A DNA stretch of 64,000 nucleotides. It comes from Micromonospora tarapacensis. GTDB lineage: Bacteria; Actinomycetota; Actinomycetes; Mycobacteriales; Micromonosporaceae. The position numbers and the translations under genes are program-made. The notes beneath the pieces are model-generated. The model was not told where the DNA came from and searched no databases. It saw only the letters and a list, made by a program, of their open reading frames with translations. Positions 1 through 9,383 of this stretch are shown piece by piece. Numbering within the stretch: the stretch's first letter is position 1; each line of letters starts with the position of its first letter. The stretch covers positions 3,707,324 through 3,771,323 of the forward strand of contig NZ_JAHCDI010000004.1 of the NCBI RefSeq assembly GCF_019697375.1, given 5' to 3'.

Positions 1-11
1 CATATATTGGT

Positions 12-2372
12 TCACGGAGTGGGCGCGTCCTGCCCTGGCACGCCGGTCACACCCGGCCTGACGTGCTCGGAGACGCCCCCACCGAGCCTTGGGACGGGTG
101 GCCGGAGAGGATGCGGAGGCGAGTCGTCCGGCGGCGCGGTGCGGGCCGGTCGGGCCCCCGGGGAGGTGGCCGCGTCCAGCATCGCCTCCAGGTGCTCGGC
201 CGGTACGCCCCACCCGAACAACGCGCCCTGGCCGAACCGGCAGCCGGCAGCCACCACCGCGGCCAGCTCCGCGGGCGTGGTGACCCCCTCGGCGATCACC
301 TCCAGGCCGAACTGGTGGCCCAGTCGCATGACGATGTCGACCATCGGGGCGAAGGCCGGGCCGTCCCGCCCGACCGGCCGGACCGGCTCGTGCTCCGCCA
401 CCAGCCCGTGGTCGATCTTGAGAATGTCGATCGGGAGCCGACGGAGCTGGCCCAGCGAGGAGTAGCCGGCGCCGAAGTCGTCCAGGGCGATCCGCACACC
501 CGTGAGCCGCAGCGCGGTCAGCCGCCGGATCAGCTCGTCGAGGTCGGTGGCGACCGCGTGCTCGGTGACCTCCAGCACCAGCCGCTGCGGCGGGACGTGG
601 TGGGCGCGCAGCGCCTCGGCGACCTGCACCACGTACTCGGGGGCGTGCAGCTCGCGCGGGGAGACGTTGACCGACACCCAGACGTCGTGGCCCTCGGCCA
701 GCCAGCGGGACAGCTGGAAGCAGGCCTGGTGCAGCACCCAGGCACCGAGCTTGGCGATCATCCCGCACTCCTCCGCGAGGGGGATGAACTCGTCCGGGCG
801 GACGTTGCCCAGCTCGGGATGGCGCCAACGCAGCAGTGCCTCCGCGCCGACCGGCCGCACCGACGGCAATGACGCCACCGGCTGGAAGACCAGCCGGAAC
901 TCGTCACGCTCGATCGCACCACGCAGCTCGTGCTCCAGCGTGGTCCGCCGGCGCAGCAGCCGGTCGTACGCGCCGTCGTACCGCTCGATCCGGTTCTTGC
1001 CGCGCTGCTTGGCGTAGCGCAGCGCGAGATCCGCGTGTCGCAGCAGCAACTCGACGTCCGGCTCGTCGGCCCAGCCCGCCAGGCCGATGCTGACCGAGAG
1101 GAAGATCGGCCCCTCGGGCTCCTCGTAGGCACCGCCGAGCACCCTCAGCAGCCGCTCGGCGACGATCCCCGCCTCGGCCGGGCCGCCGCGCATGAGCACC
1201 GCGAACTCGTCACCGCCGAGCCGGGCGGCCAGGTCGCCGGGGCGCAGGTTGCTCCGCAACCGCCGACCCACCTCGGCCAGCACCGCGTCGCCTACGTCGT
1301 GACCACGCATGTCGTTGACGTTCTTGAAGCCGTCCAGGTCCAGCCCGAGCAGGACACAGGGCACCCGGGCCTGGGCGCAGCGGTGCAACGCCTGCAACAG
1401 CCCGCGCCGGTTGTCCAGGCCGGTGAGCGCGTCGGTGTGCGCGAGCTGGCGGAAGTGCGCCTCGCGCTCGGCCAGCCGCCGGGCGTACGCCCGCACGTCG
1501 TGCAGGGTGAGGTGCTGCCGGGCCACCAGGGCGAACCCCTCGACGCTGCCGGCGACGATGCCCAGCGCGTCGAACCGGCCGTCCTGTAGGAGGTGGTACA
1601 TCGCAGAGGCGGCCATGGCGACCATCGGCGCGAAGGCGTACGCGCCGTCGCGGCGGATCACATCAACGGCGATCTGGCCCGGTGGCTCGATCCGGTAGGC
1701 CGCCACCGCGGCCACCAGCAGCCCCAGGGCGAGCACCACCGCGCCGGTCAGGGCCAGGCCCGGCCCGGCCTGGCAGATCCCGGCCGCGACACCCAGCCCG
1801 CCGACGGACGAGGCGGTGATCCCGGTGCCCAGCACGGCGAGGCAGCGTCGGGGCGTGGGCGCGCGGAGGACCATGATGGTGGCCAGACCGGCGCTCAGCG
1901 CCGCACCGACCGAGGCGAGCAGGATCGACAGGCAGGCCGCCGGGGTCGCGTCCCCGAGCAGCCGGGTCGGCTCGGAGAGCAGCACCCAGCCGACGAACCA
2001 CAGCGCGGCGCCCAGGATCACGCCGTCGAGGGCGAACCGGGCGGCCGAGGGCACCGAGTTGGTCACTCCGGGAAAGCGGAGCAGGCCGAAGCAGAAGAGC
2101 AGCCCGCTGGTCGCCGTGCCGAGTGCGATCAGGGTCGCCCACCCGGTGCGCTGTTGCTGCTCGTGTGCCCAGTGCGCGTGTGCGCTCAGCGCGACGGTCA
2201 CCCCCGCCAGCAAGGTCACCAGCGCGACCGCACCGGCGACGGCGAGCAACGCGTACGCCGGGCGGTGGCGGGTGGCCCGGCGCCGGACGGCGACGGCCAG
2301 CAGCACACCGGCCGCGAGGGCGACCAGCGCGCTCAGCACCGCGGCGCCCATCATGGCCGGGGGGGTGTGCAC
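12..2372 (-). CDS. Membrane GGDEF-EAL cyclic-di-GMP protein
   Basis: 786 residues. Roughly the first 250 are a run of hydrophobic membrane segments, followed by a GGDEF domain (motif GGDEF at residues 386-390) and an EAL domain (EAL at 511-513). An RxxD inhibitory site (RPGD) lies five residues before GGDEF, so product inhibition of the cyclase is expected. The EAL domain keeps the catalytic set: [37 protein letters not shown] and the late Gln (FGQG). Both cyclase and phosphodiesterase activity are therefore possible. The tail after about residue 740 is Pro-rich. The GTG start is supported by a CAGAGT -10 element 6 nt upstream, as in a leaderless transcript. It is divergent from ilvD. The signal sensed by the membrane part is not recognisable. 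Confidence 0.93.
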   Translation of the reverse strand: MHTPPAMMGAAVLSALVALAAGVLLAVAVRRRATRHRPAYALLAVAGAVALVTLLAGVTVALSAHAHWAHEQQQRTGWATLIALGTATSGLLFCFGLLRFPGVTNSVPSAARFALDGVILGAALWFVGWVLLSEPTRLLGDATPAACLSILLASVGAALSAGLATIMVLRAPTPRRCLAVLGTGITASSVGGLGVAAGICQAGPGLALTGAVVLALGLLVAAVAAYRIEPPGQIAVDVIRRDGAYAFAPMVAMAASAMYHLLQDGRFDALGIVAGSVEGFALVARQHLTLHDVRAYARRLAEREAHFRQLAHTDALTGLDNRRGLLQALHRCAQARVPCVLLGLDLDGFKNVNDMRGHDVGDAVLAEVGRRLRSNLRPGDLAARLGGDEFAVLMRGGPAEAGIVAERLLRVLGGAYEEPEGPIFLSVSIGLAGWADEPDVELLLRHADLALRYAKQRGKNRIERYDGAYDRLLRRRTTLEHELRGAIERDEFRLVFQPVASLPSVRPVGAEALLRWRHPELGNVRPDEFIPLAEECGMIAKLGAWVLHQACFQLSRWLAEGHDVWVSVNVSPRELHAPEYVVQVAEALRAHHVPPQRLVLEVTEHAVATDLDELIRRLTALRLTGVRIALDDFGAGYSSLGQLRRLPIDILKIDHGLVAEHEPVRPVGRDGPAFAPMVDIVMRLGHQFGLEVIAEGVTTPAELAAVVAAGCRFGQGALFGWGVPAEHLEAMLDAATSPGARPARTAPPDDSPPHPLRPPVPRLGGGVSEHVRPGVTGVPGQDAPTP

Positions 2373-2468
2373 CCTTCAACTCTGCCGGATCGATGCCAGG
2401 CGTGGGGATCGGGTGTGCATCTGTTGGGACACGGTGCGTGCGCCTGTCCGGCACCGGGCCCGCGGTGC

Positions 2469-2474
2469 CAGACT
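2469..2474 (+). promoter_or_regulatory. Candidate -10 element of leaderless ilvD
   Basis: CAGACT sits exactly 7 nt before the ilvD ATG. That is the spacing expected if transcription starts on the start codon, and no Shine-Dalgarno sequence is seen. No convincing -35 was identified. Inference from spacing only. Confidence 0.35.
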
Positions 2475-2481
2475 GGTACAC

Positions 2482-4329
2482 ATGCCTGAGCTGCGGTCGA
2501 AGACCTCCACGCACGGTCGGACGATGGCCGGCGCCCGGGCCCTCTGGCGGGCCACCGGGATGACCGACGACGATTTCGGCAAGCCGATCGTCGCCATCGC
2601 GAACAGTTTCACCCAGTTCGTGCCGGGCCACGTACATCTCAAGGACATGGGCGGCCTGGTCGCCGACGCGGTGGCCGACGCCGGCGGGGTGGGCCGCGAG
2701 TTCAACACGATCGCGGTCGACGACGGCATCGCCATGGGTCACGGCGGCATGCTCTACTCCCTGCCCAGCCGGGAGTTGATCGCCGACGCGGTGGAATACA
2801 TGGTCAACGCGCACTGCGCGGACGCGCTGGTCTGCATCTCCAACTGCGACAAGATCACGCCGGGGATGTTGCTGGCCGCCCTCCGGCTGAACATCCCGAC
2901 CGTGTTCGTCTCCGGCGGGCCGATGGAGGCCGGCAAGACGGTGGCGATCGAGGGGATCGTCCACTCCAAGATCGACCTGATCGACGCGATGATCGCCTCC
3001 TCGAACGAGGCGGTCACCGACGACCAGCTCGGCGAGATCGAGCGCTCGGCCTGCCCCACCTGCGGCTCCTGCTCGGGCATGTTCACCGCCAACTCGATGA
3101 ACTGCCTCACCGAGGCGATCGGGCTGGCGCTGCCGGGCAACGGCTCGACGCTGGCCACCCACGCCGCGCGGCGCTCACTCTTCGTCGAGGCCGGCCGCGT
3201 CGCCGTGGAGATCTCCAAGCGGTGGTACGACGGCGACGACGCCTCGGTGCTGCCGCGGGTGGTGGCCTCCCGCGCCGCGTTCGAGAACGCCGTCGCCCTC
3301 GACGTGGCGATGGGCGGGTCGACGAACACGATCCTGCACCTGCTGGCCGCCGCCCGCGAGGCCGAGCTGGACTTCACCGTCGCCGACATCGACGCGATCT
3401 CCCGCCGGGTGCCGTGCCTGGCCAAGGTCGCCCCGAACTCGCCGCAGTACCACATGGAGGACGTGCACCGGGCCGGCGGCATCCCGGCCATCCTCGGCGA
3501 GCTGGACCGCGCCGGCCTGCTGCACCGGGACGTGCACGCCGTGCACGCCGCCTCGCTCGACCGGTGGCTCGCCGACTGGGACGTGCGCGGCGGCTCGGCC
3601 ACCGCCGAGGCGATCGAGCTGTTCCACGCCGCCCCGGGCGGGGTGCGTACCGTCGAGCCCTTCTCCACCACCAACCGCTGGTCGTCGCTGGACACCGACG
3701 CGGCGGGCGGCTGCATCCGGGACGGCGAGCACGCGTACACCGCCGACGGCGGGCTGGCCATCCTGCACGGCAACCTCGCGCCGGAAGGCTGCGTGGTGAA
3801 GACCGCCGGGGTGCCCGCGGAGTGCCTGACCTTCCGCGGCCCGGCCAAGGTCTACGAGTCGCAGGACGACGCGGTGACCGCCATCCTGGCCAAGGAGATC
3901 GTTGCCGGGGACGTGGTGGTGATCCGCTACGAGGGGCCGAAGGGCGGCCCGGGCATGCAGGAGATGCTCTATCCCACCTCGTTCCTCAAGGGCCGTGGGC
4001 TGGGCCGGGCCTGTGCCTTGCTCACCGACGGCCGGTTCTCCGGCGGCACCTCCGGGCTCTCCATCGGGCACGTCTCTCCCGAGGCCGCCTCCGGTGGGCT
4101 GATCGCGCTGGTCGAGCCCGGCGACGAGGTCGTCATCGACATTCCGGCGCGCTCGATCGAGCTGAACGTGCCGGCCGACGTGCTGGACGCCCGCCGGGTC
4201 GCCCAGGAGAAGCGGGACCGCCCCTACACCCCCCTCGACCGGCAACGCCCGGTGTCGGCGGCGCTGCGTGCGTACGCCTCGATGGCCACCTCGGCCAGCG
4301 ACGGCGCCTACCGCCGCGTCCCCGAGTAG
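2482..4329 (+). CDS. ilvD: Dihydroxy-acid dehydratase IlvD
   Basis: 615 residues, the usual IlvD length (about 616 in E. coli). It dehydrates 2,3-dihydroxy-3-methylbutanoate and -pentanoate to the 2-oxo acids in valine and isoleucine synthesis, using an Fe-S cluster. The N-terminus ([13 protein letters not shown]) and the motifs [30 protein letters not shown] and [20 protein letters not shown] are family hallmarks, and the cluster cysteines are visible. The reading frame is open much further upstream (to 1816), but homology begins at the ATG at 2482, 7 nt after a -10-like hexamer. It stands alone, with no other ilv gene beside it, and is convergent with the HxlR regulator 40 bp downstream. 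Confidence 0.97.
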   Translation: MPELRSKTSTHGRTMAGARALWRATGMTDDDFGKPIVAIANSFTQFVPGHVHLKDMGGLVADAVADAGGVGREFNTIAVDDGIAMGHGGMLYSLPSRELIADAVEYMVNAHCADALVCISNCDKITPGMLLAALRLNIPTVFVSGGPMEAGKTVAIEGIVHSKIDLIDAMIASSNEAVTDDQLGEIERSACPTCGSCSGMFTANSMNCLTEAIGLALPGNGSTLATHAARRSLFVEAGRVAVEISKRWYDGDDASVLPRVVASRAAFENAVALDVAMGGSTNTILHLLAAAREAELDFTVADIDAISRRVPCLAKVAPNSPQYHMEDVHRAGGIPAILGELDRAGLLHRDVHAVHAASLDRWLADWDVRGGSATAEAIELFHAAPGGVRTVEPFSTTNRWSSLDTDAAGGCIRDGEHAYTADGGLAILHGNLAPEGCVVKTAGVPAECLTFRGPAKVYESQDDAVTAILAKEIVAGDVVVIRYEGPKGGPGMQEMLYPTSFLKGRGLGRACALLTDGRFSGGTSGLSIGHVSPEAASGGLIALVEPGDEVVIDIPARSIELNVPADVLDARRVAQEKRDRPYTPLDRQRPVSAALRAYASMATSASDGAYRRVPE

Positions 4330-4369
4330 ACCGGCAGCGGATTCGGGTGGGCGGCCTCGGCTGCCCGGT

Positions 4370-4813
4370 TCAGGCGGCGCGGCTGTCGTACGTCGTGCGG
4401 TTGGCGAGCACGTCGTCCATGTGCGTCTCGGCCCAGGTCTTGAGGCCGCGCATCATCTGGTGCAGCGAGACACCGAGATCGGTCAGCTCGTAGGCGACCG
4501 TGACGGGCACGGTGGGCGTCACGGTGCGGGTGATCAGACCGTCACGCTCCAGGGCGCGCAGCGTCTGGGTGAGCATCTTCTGGCTGACCCCGGCCAGCAG
4601 GCGGGACAGCTCCGAGTAGCGCATCGACCGGGGCTCACCGGCGCAGTCGGCGCCGAACTGATGCGAGCCGTCGCTGCCCAGCGCGGCCAGGACCAGCGTG
4701 ACCCACTTGTCGGCGATCCGGTCGAGCAGCTTACGGCTGGGGCACTGCGCCAGGAAGGCGTCGTATTCCGCCTTGCTCTGCGCCCGCCGCTGGGCCGCCG
4801 TCATCGTCGCCAT
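4370..4813 (-). CDS. HxlR-family transcriptional regulator
   Basis: 147 residues from the ATG at 4813; the frame is open upstream but similarity begins here. The HxlR pattern is clear: a conserved Cys near the N-terminus (AQCPSRKLL), then a winged helix with RYSELSRLLAGVSQKMLTQTLRALERDGL and a C-terminal dimer helix. Members often sense electrophiles, aldehydes or oxidants through that Cys and control a neighbouring detoxifying enzyme. The divergent neighbour is an aldo/keto reductase, which fits that role by inference. The shared intergenic region holds overlapping GAAGT/ACTTC inverted repeats that could be its operator. The inducer is unknown. Confidence 0.9.
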   Translation of the reverse strand: MATMTAAQRRAQSKAEYDAFLAQCPSRKLLDRIADKWVTLVLAALGSDGSHQFGADCAGEPRSMRYSELSRLLAGVSQKMLTQTLRALERDGLITRTVTPTVPVTVAYELTDLGVSLHQMMRGLKTWAETHMDDVLANRTTYDSRAA

Positions 4814-4849
4814 CGACCGCTCCTTCCACCGTGGGTGGCTACGCACCCG

Positions 4850-4875
4850 GAAGTGCCTACTTCTCGCCAGGAAGT
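4850..4875. promoter_or_regulatory. Candidate HxlR operator
   Basis: Three alternating 5-bp arms read GAAGT-N4-ACTTC-N7-GAAGT, giving two overlapping perfect inverted repeats. They lie between the divergent HxlR regulator and the aldo/keto reductase, 37 bp from the regulator start. Seen directly; the binding role is inferred from position. Confidence 0.45.
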
Positions 4876-4946
4876 TACCCCTCCATAGTGAAGCAGGCAA
4901 ACATTCGGCACCGGCCAGCTCGAACACGAAAGCCAGAGGTATGAGC

Positions 4947-5813
4947 ATGCTTTCCACTGCCCTTCCCGGCGGCACCTGGACGCTGGGCGACCTGACCATC
5001 ACCCGGTTCGGCTACGGCGCCATGCAGCTCGCCGGCCCCTGGGTCATGGGGCCACCCGCCGACCACGACGGCGCGCTCGCCGTCCTGCGGGAGGTCGTCG
5101 ACCTCGGCATCACCCACATCGACACCAGCGACGCCTACGGGCCGCAGGTCACCAACCAGCTGATCCGTGAAGCGCTGCACCCGTACCCCGAATCGCTGCA
5201 CATCGTGACCAAGGTCGGCGCCACCCGCGACCAGCAGGGCGGCTGGCCCCCGGCCCGAGACCCGGAAAGCCTGCGCCGGGCCGTCCACGAAAATCTGGAG
5301 AACCTCGGCCTCGATGTGCTCGACCTGGTCAACCTCCGGCTCGGCAACGCCGAGGGGCCCCAGCCCGGCCCGCTCGCCGAGCCGTTCGAGACGCTCGTCG
5401 AACTCCAGCAGCAGGGCCTGATCCGGCACCTCGGAGTGAGCACCGCGACGCCGGAACAGGTCGCCGAGGCGCAGGCGATCGCGCCGATCGTGTGCGTGCA
5501 GAACATGTACAACCTGGCGTACCGCCAGGACGACGAGCTGATCGACGTGCTCGCCGAACAGGGCGTCGCCTACGTTCCCTATTTCCCGCTCGGCGGCTTC
5601 AGCCCACTACAGTCCTCGGCGTTGGAGACCGTGGCCGCCCGGTTGGCCGCGACGCCGATGTCCGTCGCCCTGGCCTGGCTGCTGCGGCGGTCGCCGAACA
5701 TCCTGCTGATCCCCGGCACCTCGTCCACTGCACACCTGCGCGAGAACATCGCCGGCGCGGGACTCTCGCTCTCCGACGAGGACCTCACCGAGCTGGACAA
5801 GATCGGCGGTTGA
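4947..5813 (+). CDS. Aldo/keto reductase
   Basis: 288 residues. The (beta/alpha)8 fold is indicated by FGYGAMQLAG at the N-terminus, the catalytic Asp and Tyr in DTSDAYG, the Lys in HIVTKVGATR, and the NADPH-binding end LLIPGTSSTAHLRENI. The position usually held by the tetrad His reads VNLRLG, so Arg replaces His. I recall this variant in some actinobacterial reductases. Two in-frame ATGs occur at 4941 and 4947; AGAGG at 4935-4939 is correctly spaced only for 4947. It is divergent from an HxlR regulator and probably controlled by it. The substrate is likely an aldehyde or ketone but cannot be named. Confidence 0.92.
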   Translation: MLSTALPGGTWTLGDLTITRFGYGAMQLAGPWVMGPPADHDGALAVLREVVDLGITHIDTSDAYGPQVTNQLIREALHPYPESLHIVTKVGATRDQQGGWPPARDPESLRRAVHENLENLGLDVLDLVNLRLGNAEGPQPGPLAEPFETLVELQQQGLIRHLGVSTATPEQVAEAQAIAPIVCVQNMYNLAYRQDDELIDVLAEQGVAYVPYFPLGGFSPLQSSALETVAARLAATPMSVALAWLLRRSPNILLIPGTSSTAHLRENIAGAGLSLSDEDLTELDKIGG

Positions 5814-6379
5814 GTGACCGGGTTGACCGCCCGTCCTCGGGTGGCTGGCCACTCGCGGTGTGGGCGCTGTCGAGCTGATGGCGCAGACGGATCAGGCGAC
5901 CACCCGTGGCACCGTCCGCAGCCCGTTGGGTGTGTCGGTGACGGTCAGGCCGGTGACCGAGACCGCCGAGCAGGACCGGCTCGACCGGAAAGCTGCCGCA
6001 GGTCGGTGACCTCGGCAAGTTCGCGGCCACCCGCGAGGACCACCGGTCGCAGCCGCCACAGACGGCGAGATCTTGGACATTTCCCGTCAACGACTAACGG
6101 GAAATGTCCAAGATCGACGTCGATGCCCCGCCACGCCGGCTTGGGCTGGTACCGGGCGGCGTTGGACGTCGCCCGATTCCGCAACGGCGTCGACGACACC
6201 TGCCGGCGGGCGGCACAACTCGATCCACCGCCCGAGAGAAGTCCGTCGATCCCGGTCGGTGGCCTGGTCACCGCGATGCGGAAGTAGCAAGGCAGCGAAG
6301 CCGTCGACCACGGTTCACCCTGGCGTCATGGCGGTGCCGGTAGCGTGACGATCGTTGATCGCGAATCGGGAGGGTGTCG
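5814..6379. other. 566-bp gap with no supported gene
   Basis: Lies between the aldo/keto reductase and a secreted phosphoesterase. Its only clear structure is the palindromic repeat at 6069-6115. Short open frames on both strands around it, including a 54-codon plus-strand one at 6123-6287, have partly coding-like third positions but no recognisable family or ribosome-binding site. They may be debris of a decayed gene split by the repeat. Confidence 0.5.
6069..6115. repeat. Palindromic interspersed repeat, copy 1
   Basis: Perfect 19-bp inverted repeat with a 9-nt loop. The left arm is GATCTTGGACATTTCCCGT and the right arm is its exact complement. A related element with the same GATCTTGGACA ends lies 18 kb away at 24186-24234. 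Both are in non-coding DNA, consistent with a dispersed REP- or MITE-like family. No transposase or target duplication is seen. Confidence 0.75.
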
Positions 6380-7639
6380 ATGGGTGCGAAGCGAACGGCG
6401 TACGCCGGGATCATGGCGGCGCTGCTCGCCGCGACGGCGACGGTCGCGGTGGCCACGCCGGCCGCCGCGGGCGGGTGGCAACCCGGTGGGCAGCGCACCG
6501 GCACGCTGCGGGTGGCGACCTTCAACGCCTCGCTGAACCGGGACACCGACGGCGGGCTGGTCACCGACCTGTCCCGGCGGGACAGCGCCCAGGCCGGCAA
6601 CGTCGCCGAGGTGATCCAGCGGGTCCGCCCGGACGTGCTGCTGATCAACGAGTTCGACTACGACCCGCAGGGTCGGGCGCTGGCGCTGTTCCAGGACAAC
6701 TACCTGTCCGTGCCGCGCAACGGCACCCGGGCGATCCGCTACCCGTACCGCTACGCCGCCCCGTCGAACACCGGTGTCCCGTCCGGCCACGACCTCAACA
6801 ACGACGGGACCGTCGGCGGCCCCGACGACGCGTACGGCTTCGGCCTCTTCCCCGGCCAGTACGGGATGGCGGTCTACTCGGCGTACCCGATCGACCTGGC
6901 CCGGGTCCGCACCTTCCAGTTGTTCCGCTGGCAGGACATGCCGGGGGCGTTGCTGCCCGACGACCCGGAGACCCCCGAGCCGGCCGACTGGTACTCGCGG
7001 CAGGAGCTGGCCGACCTGCGGCTGTCCTCCAAGAGCCACTGGGACCTGCCGATCCGGCTGCCCGGCCGTACCGTGCACCTGCTGGCCAGCCACCCCACGC
7101 CCCCGGTCTTCGACGGACCGGAGGACCGCAACGGCCGACGCAACCACGACGAGATCCGCTTCTGGGCCGACTACGTCTCCCCCGGACGGGCCGGCTACAT
7201 CTACGACGACGCCGGGCGGCGCGGCGGGCTGCGGCCCGGCGCGGCCTTCGTGGTCGCCGGGGATCTCAACGCCGACCCGTACGACGGTGACAGCGTGCCC
7301 GGGGCCGCGCAGCAGCTGTTGGACCACCCGCGGGTCAACGACCGGGTCGCGCCGGCCAGCGCGGGCGGTCCCGCCGCGGCGCGGCGGCAGGGCGGCGCCA
7401 ACCTCGACCACCGCGGCAACCCCCGTTTCGACACCGCCGACTTCGCCGACACCAGCCCGGGCAACCTGCGGGTCGACTACCTGCTGCCGAGCCGCGGCCT
7501 GCCGGTCCGCGGCACCGGGATCTTCTGGCAAGCGCCGGGCGACCCGCTGTTCCGGCTGGTCGGTGACTACGACCCGGCGCTGCCGGGCGGCTTCCCCACC
7601 TCCGACCACCGCCTGGTCTGGCTCGACCTGCGGCGGTAG
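6380..7639 (+). CDS. Secreted endonuclease/exonuclease/phosphatase family protein
   Basis: 419 residues. The first 28 or so form a signal peptide (Lys/Arg, hydrophobic core, ATPAAAG). The mature part carries the metal-dependent phosphoesterase signature: RVATFNAS, INEFDYD (metal Glu), a catalytic region around LLASHPTPP, GDLNADPYDGD and the terminal SDHRLVW (catalytic His). This fold covers nucleases and phospho- or sphingomyelin diesterases, so the substrate is open. GGGAGG at 6368-6373 sets the ATG at 6380; the GTG two codons earlier is too close. Exported, probably extracellular. A strong hairpin follows. Confidence 0.9.
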   Translation: MGAKRTAYAGIMAALLAATATVAVATPAAAGGWQPGGQRTGTLRVATFNASLNRDTDGGLVTDLSRRDSAQAGNVAEVIQRVRPDVLLINEFDYDPQGRALALFQDNYLSVPRNGTRAIRYPYRYAAPSNTGVPSGHDLNNDGTVGGPDDAYGFGLFPGQYGMAVYSAYPIDLARVRTFQLFRWQDMPGALLPDDPETPEPADWYSRQELADLRLSSKSHWDLPIRLPGRTVHLLASHPTPPVFDGPEDRNGRRNHDEIRFWADYVSPGRAGYIYDDAGRRGGLRPGAAFVVAGDLNADPYDGDSVPGAAQQLLDHPRVNDRVAPASAGGPAAARRQGGANLDHRGNPRFDTADFADTSPGNLRVDYLLPSRGLPVRGTGIFWQAPGDPLFRLVGDYDPALPGGFPTSDHRLVWLDLRR

Positions 7640-7665
7640 CCACGCCGCACCCGCCGACACCCACC

Positions 7666-7701
7666 GGGCGGCTCCTCGTCGCAGCTGAGGAGGAGCCGCC
7701 C
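7666..7701. terminator. Bidirectional terminator hairpin
   Basis: Perfect 12-bp stem GGGCGGCTCCTC / GAGGAGCCGCCC with a 12-nt loop, between the convergent phosphoesterase and VOC genes. No U-tract, as is common in actinobacteria. Confidence 0.7.
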
Positions 7702-7726
7702 CGGCCGTCGTCCGTCGTCGCGCCCG

Positions 7727-8146
7727 TCAGCCGCGCTCGAACATCTGCCCGATCCGGATTGCGTTGCCGAACGGGTCGCGGATGCCGAAGTCGACGCCGT
7801 ACGGCCGTTCCATCGGCTCGTCGGTGATGTCCACGCCCTTGGCGACCAGTTCCTCGTACGTCTTGTGGGCGTCGTCGGTGGTCATGAAGAGGGAGCCGCC
7901 CGCGGCGCCCTTGGTGAGCAGCTCGCGGACCTGCTCGGCGGTGGCCGGGTCGAGGTTGGGCGGGCACGGCTTCTCCAGGAGGATCTCGCGCTCCGGGTCG
8001 CCGGGCACGTTGACCGTGAGCCAGCGCATGAAGCCGAGGTCCTGGTCGGTATGCAGCTCCAGGCCGAGCTTGCCGATGTAGAAGTCGAGCGCCTCGTCCT
8101 GGTCGAGGACGTATAGCTGGGAGCGACTGATCGCGTTCAACGTCAT
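7727..8146 (-). CDS. VOC (glyoxalase/bleomycin-resistance) family protein
   Basis: 139 residues from the ATG at 8146; the frame is open further upstream but the fold begins at MTLNAISRSQLYVLDQD. It shows the paired beta-alpha-beta-beta-beta modules of the vicinal oxygen chelate family, ending with the typical GVDFGIRDPFGNAIRIGQ. Family members isomerise or cleave small substrates or bind antibiotics, and the substrate cannot be read from the sequence. It lies 35 bp behind an AraC-type regulator on the same strand, so the two are probably one operon. Confidence 0.88.
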   Translation of the reverse strand: MTLNAISRSQLYVLDQDEALDFYIGKLGLELHTDQDLGFMRWLTVNVPGDPEREILLEKPCPPNLDPATAEQVRELLTKGAAGGSLFMTTDDAHKTYEELVAKGVDITDEPMERPYGVDFGIRDPFGNAIRIGQMFERG

Positions 8147-8181
8147 GCCCAGGACGCTAGTGGAACGCCCTGACCTGCTGC

Positions 8182-8586
8182 TTATCCAAAACTGCTCGGC
8201 CGGGTCCACGCCTTGGTGAAGCAACTCGGCACCGGCGCGGCAGGCGCCGTCCGCCGCTTGCGGTAGTCGGTGGGCGACTCGCCGACGATCTTCCGGAAGG
8301 TACGGCTGAACGTGCCGAGACTGCCGAACCCGACCGCGTAGCAGACCTCCGTCACGTCCTGTTCTGTGTGCAGGAGGAGGTACATGGCCCGCTCCACCCG
8401 ACGTCGTTGCAGATAGCGGTGCGGGGTCTCGCCGAAGGTGGCCCGGAAGGTCCGGATGAAGTGCGCCCCGGAGACGTGCGCGATCTTCGCCAGCGTCGGG
8501 ATGTCGAGGGGTTGCGCGTACACCCGGTCCATGGCGTCCCGAGCCCGCAGCATCGCCCGGTTCGTCTCCTCGGCGACCCTGCTCAC
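8182..8586 (-). CDS. AraC-family regulator, DNA-binding domain only
   Basis: 134 residues that are almost entirely the double helix-turn-helix of AraC: IPTLAKIAHVSGAHFIRTFRATFGETPHRYLQRRRVERAM, then VTEVCYAVGFGSLGTFSRTFRKIVGESPTDYR (given here as domain description). There is no sensor domain, as in SoxS/MarA-size members. GGGAGGAG placed 4 nt ahead fixes the GTG at 8586, rather than the ATG at 8610, which has no such site. It is cotranscribed by position with the VOC gene downstream. Small AraC/VOC pairs are common in actinobacteria and the regulator probably controls its partner. The trigger is unknown. Confidence 0.9.
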   Translation of the reverse strand: MSRVAEETNRAMLRARDAMDRVYAQPLDIPTLAKIAHVSGAHFIRTFRATFGETPHRYLQRRRVERAMYLLLHTEQDVTEVCYAVGFGSLGTFSRTFRKIVGESPTDYRKRRTAPAAPVPSCFTKAWTRPSSFG

Positions 8587-8672
8587 CCGGCTCCTCCCGT
8601 GACACGCCATGTCTACCACGCGCCCGGGTGCGGCGATCCCTGGCCGGGACCGCCGCATCCGTCGCGCCGGGG

Positions 8673-9296
8673 TCACCCGGCGAACAACACTCCGAGATCC
8701 TTGTACGCCTGGTCGAAGCGGGACATCGCCGCCTCGATGTTGGGCTGCGGATTCGGGTCGCCGAGTGCCTGCTGCATCAGCCCGAGCCCGACGGCCAGGT
8801 TCTCCCCACTCGCTACCAGCATCGGCTGCGGATCCGGGTCACCGTGGAACTTCTCGTTCTTCAGATCCGCCCACCCGACCTGGCCGAGTTTCACCTCCGA
8901 GCCGTCGAGCAGCTTCGCCGACGACCAGAAGTTCTCGGTCGCCAACTCCCGCAGTTGCTTCGCCTTGACCGGGTCCACCGCCTGGGCCGCCTCGCCCAGG
9001 AACGACAGCCCGCGACCCAGCCGGTCCAGATACTCGAAGCGCTTCTCCGGGTCGATCCGATCCCACAGGTCGAAGACCGGCGGGCAGCTCAGGCAGTCGA
9101 TCGGGCCGATCGGCACCGGCTTGAACTCCGGCAGCAGGATGGTGTGACAGTCGAAGATCGGCCGGCCGCCGAAGGTGCCGACCTGGAAACAGATCGTCAC
9201 CGGCCGGCCGCCCGCGTTGGCCGGGGCGGCCGGCACCAGCAGCGTCGCGGTGACGACGAGCGCCATCGCGAGCAGTATTCGTCGGACAAGACTCAT
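8673..9296 (-). CDS. Secreted protein of unknown function
   Basis: 207 residues. The N-terminus is a clear Sec signal peptide (VRRILLAMALVVTATLLVPAAPANA, cleavage near residue 28), and GGAGG lies just ahead of the ATG. The mature part has four Cys (TICFQ, DCH, DCLSC) within about 45 residues, probably two disulfides, followed by an acidic helical half with no recognisable domain. Two similar DPxPQP segments (DPDPQPM, DPNPQPN) occur near the C-terminus. It is between an AraC/VOC operon and a SulP operon and belongs to neither by spacing. I do not recognise the family. Confidence 0.8.
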   Translation of the reverse strand: MSLVRRILLAMALVVTATLLVPAAPANAGGRPVTICFQVGTFGGRPIFDCHTILLPEFKPVPIGPIDCLSCPPVFDLWDRIDPEKRFEYLDRLGRGLSFLGEAAQAVDPVKAKQLRELATENFWSSAKLLDGSEVKLGQVGWADLKNEKFHGDPDPQPMLVASGENLAVGLGLMQQALGDPNPQPNIEAAMSRFDQAYKDLGVLFAG

Positions 9297-9383
9297 GTTT
9301 ACCTCCTACGACAGGAATCGATGCGGGCTCATCCTTTCGGGAAACGCGAGGAGGATTCTGGATCGGTCCGGAACCCGACTTCC

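Noticed and set aside
6123..6287. 54-codon plus-strand frame after the palindrome (GLGWYRAALDVARFRNGVDD...)
   Set aside because: Partly coding-like third positions, but no ribosome site, no known family, and the second half loses codon bias. Possible debris only.
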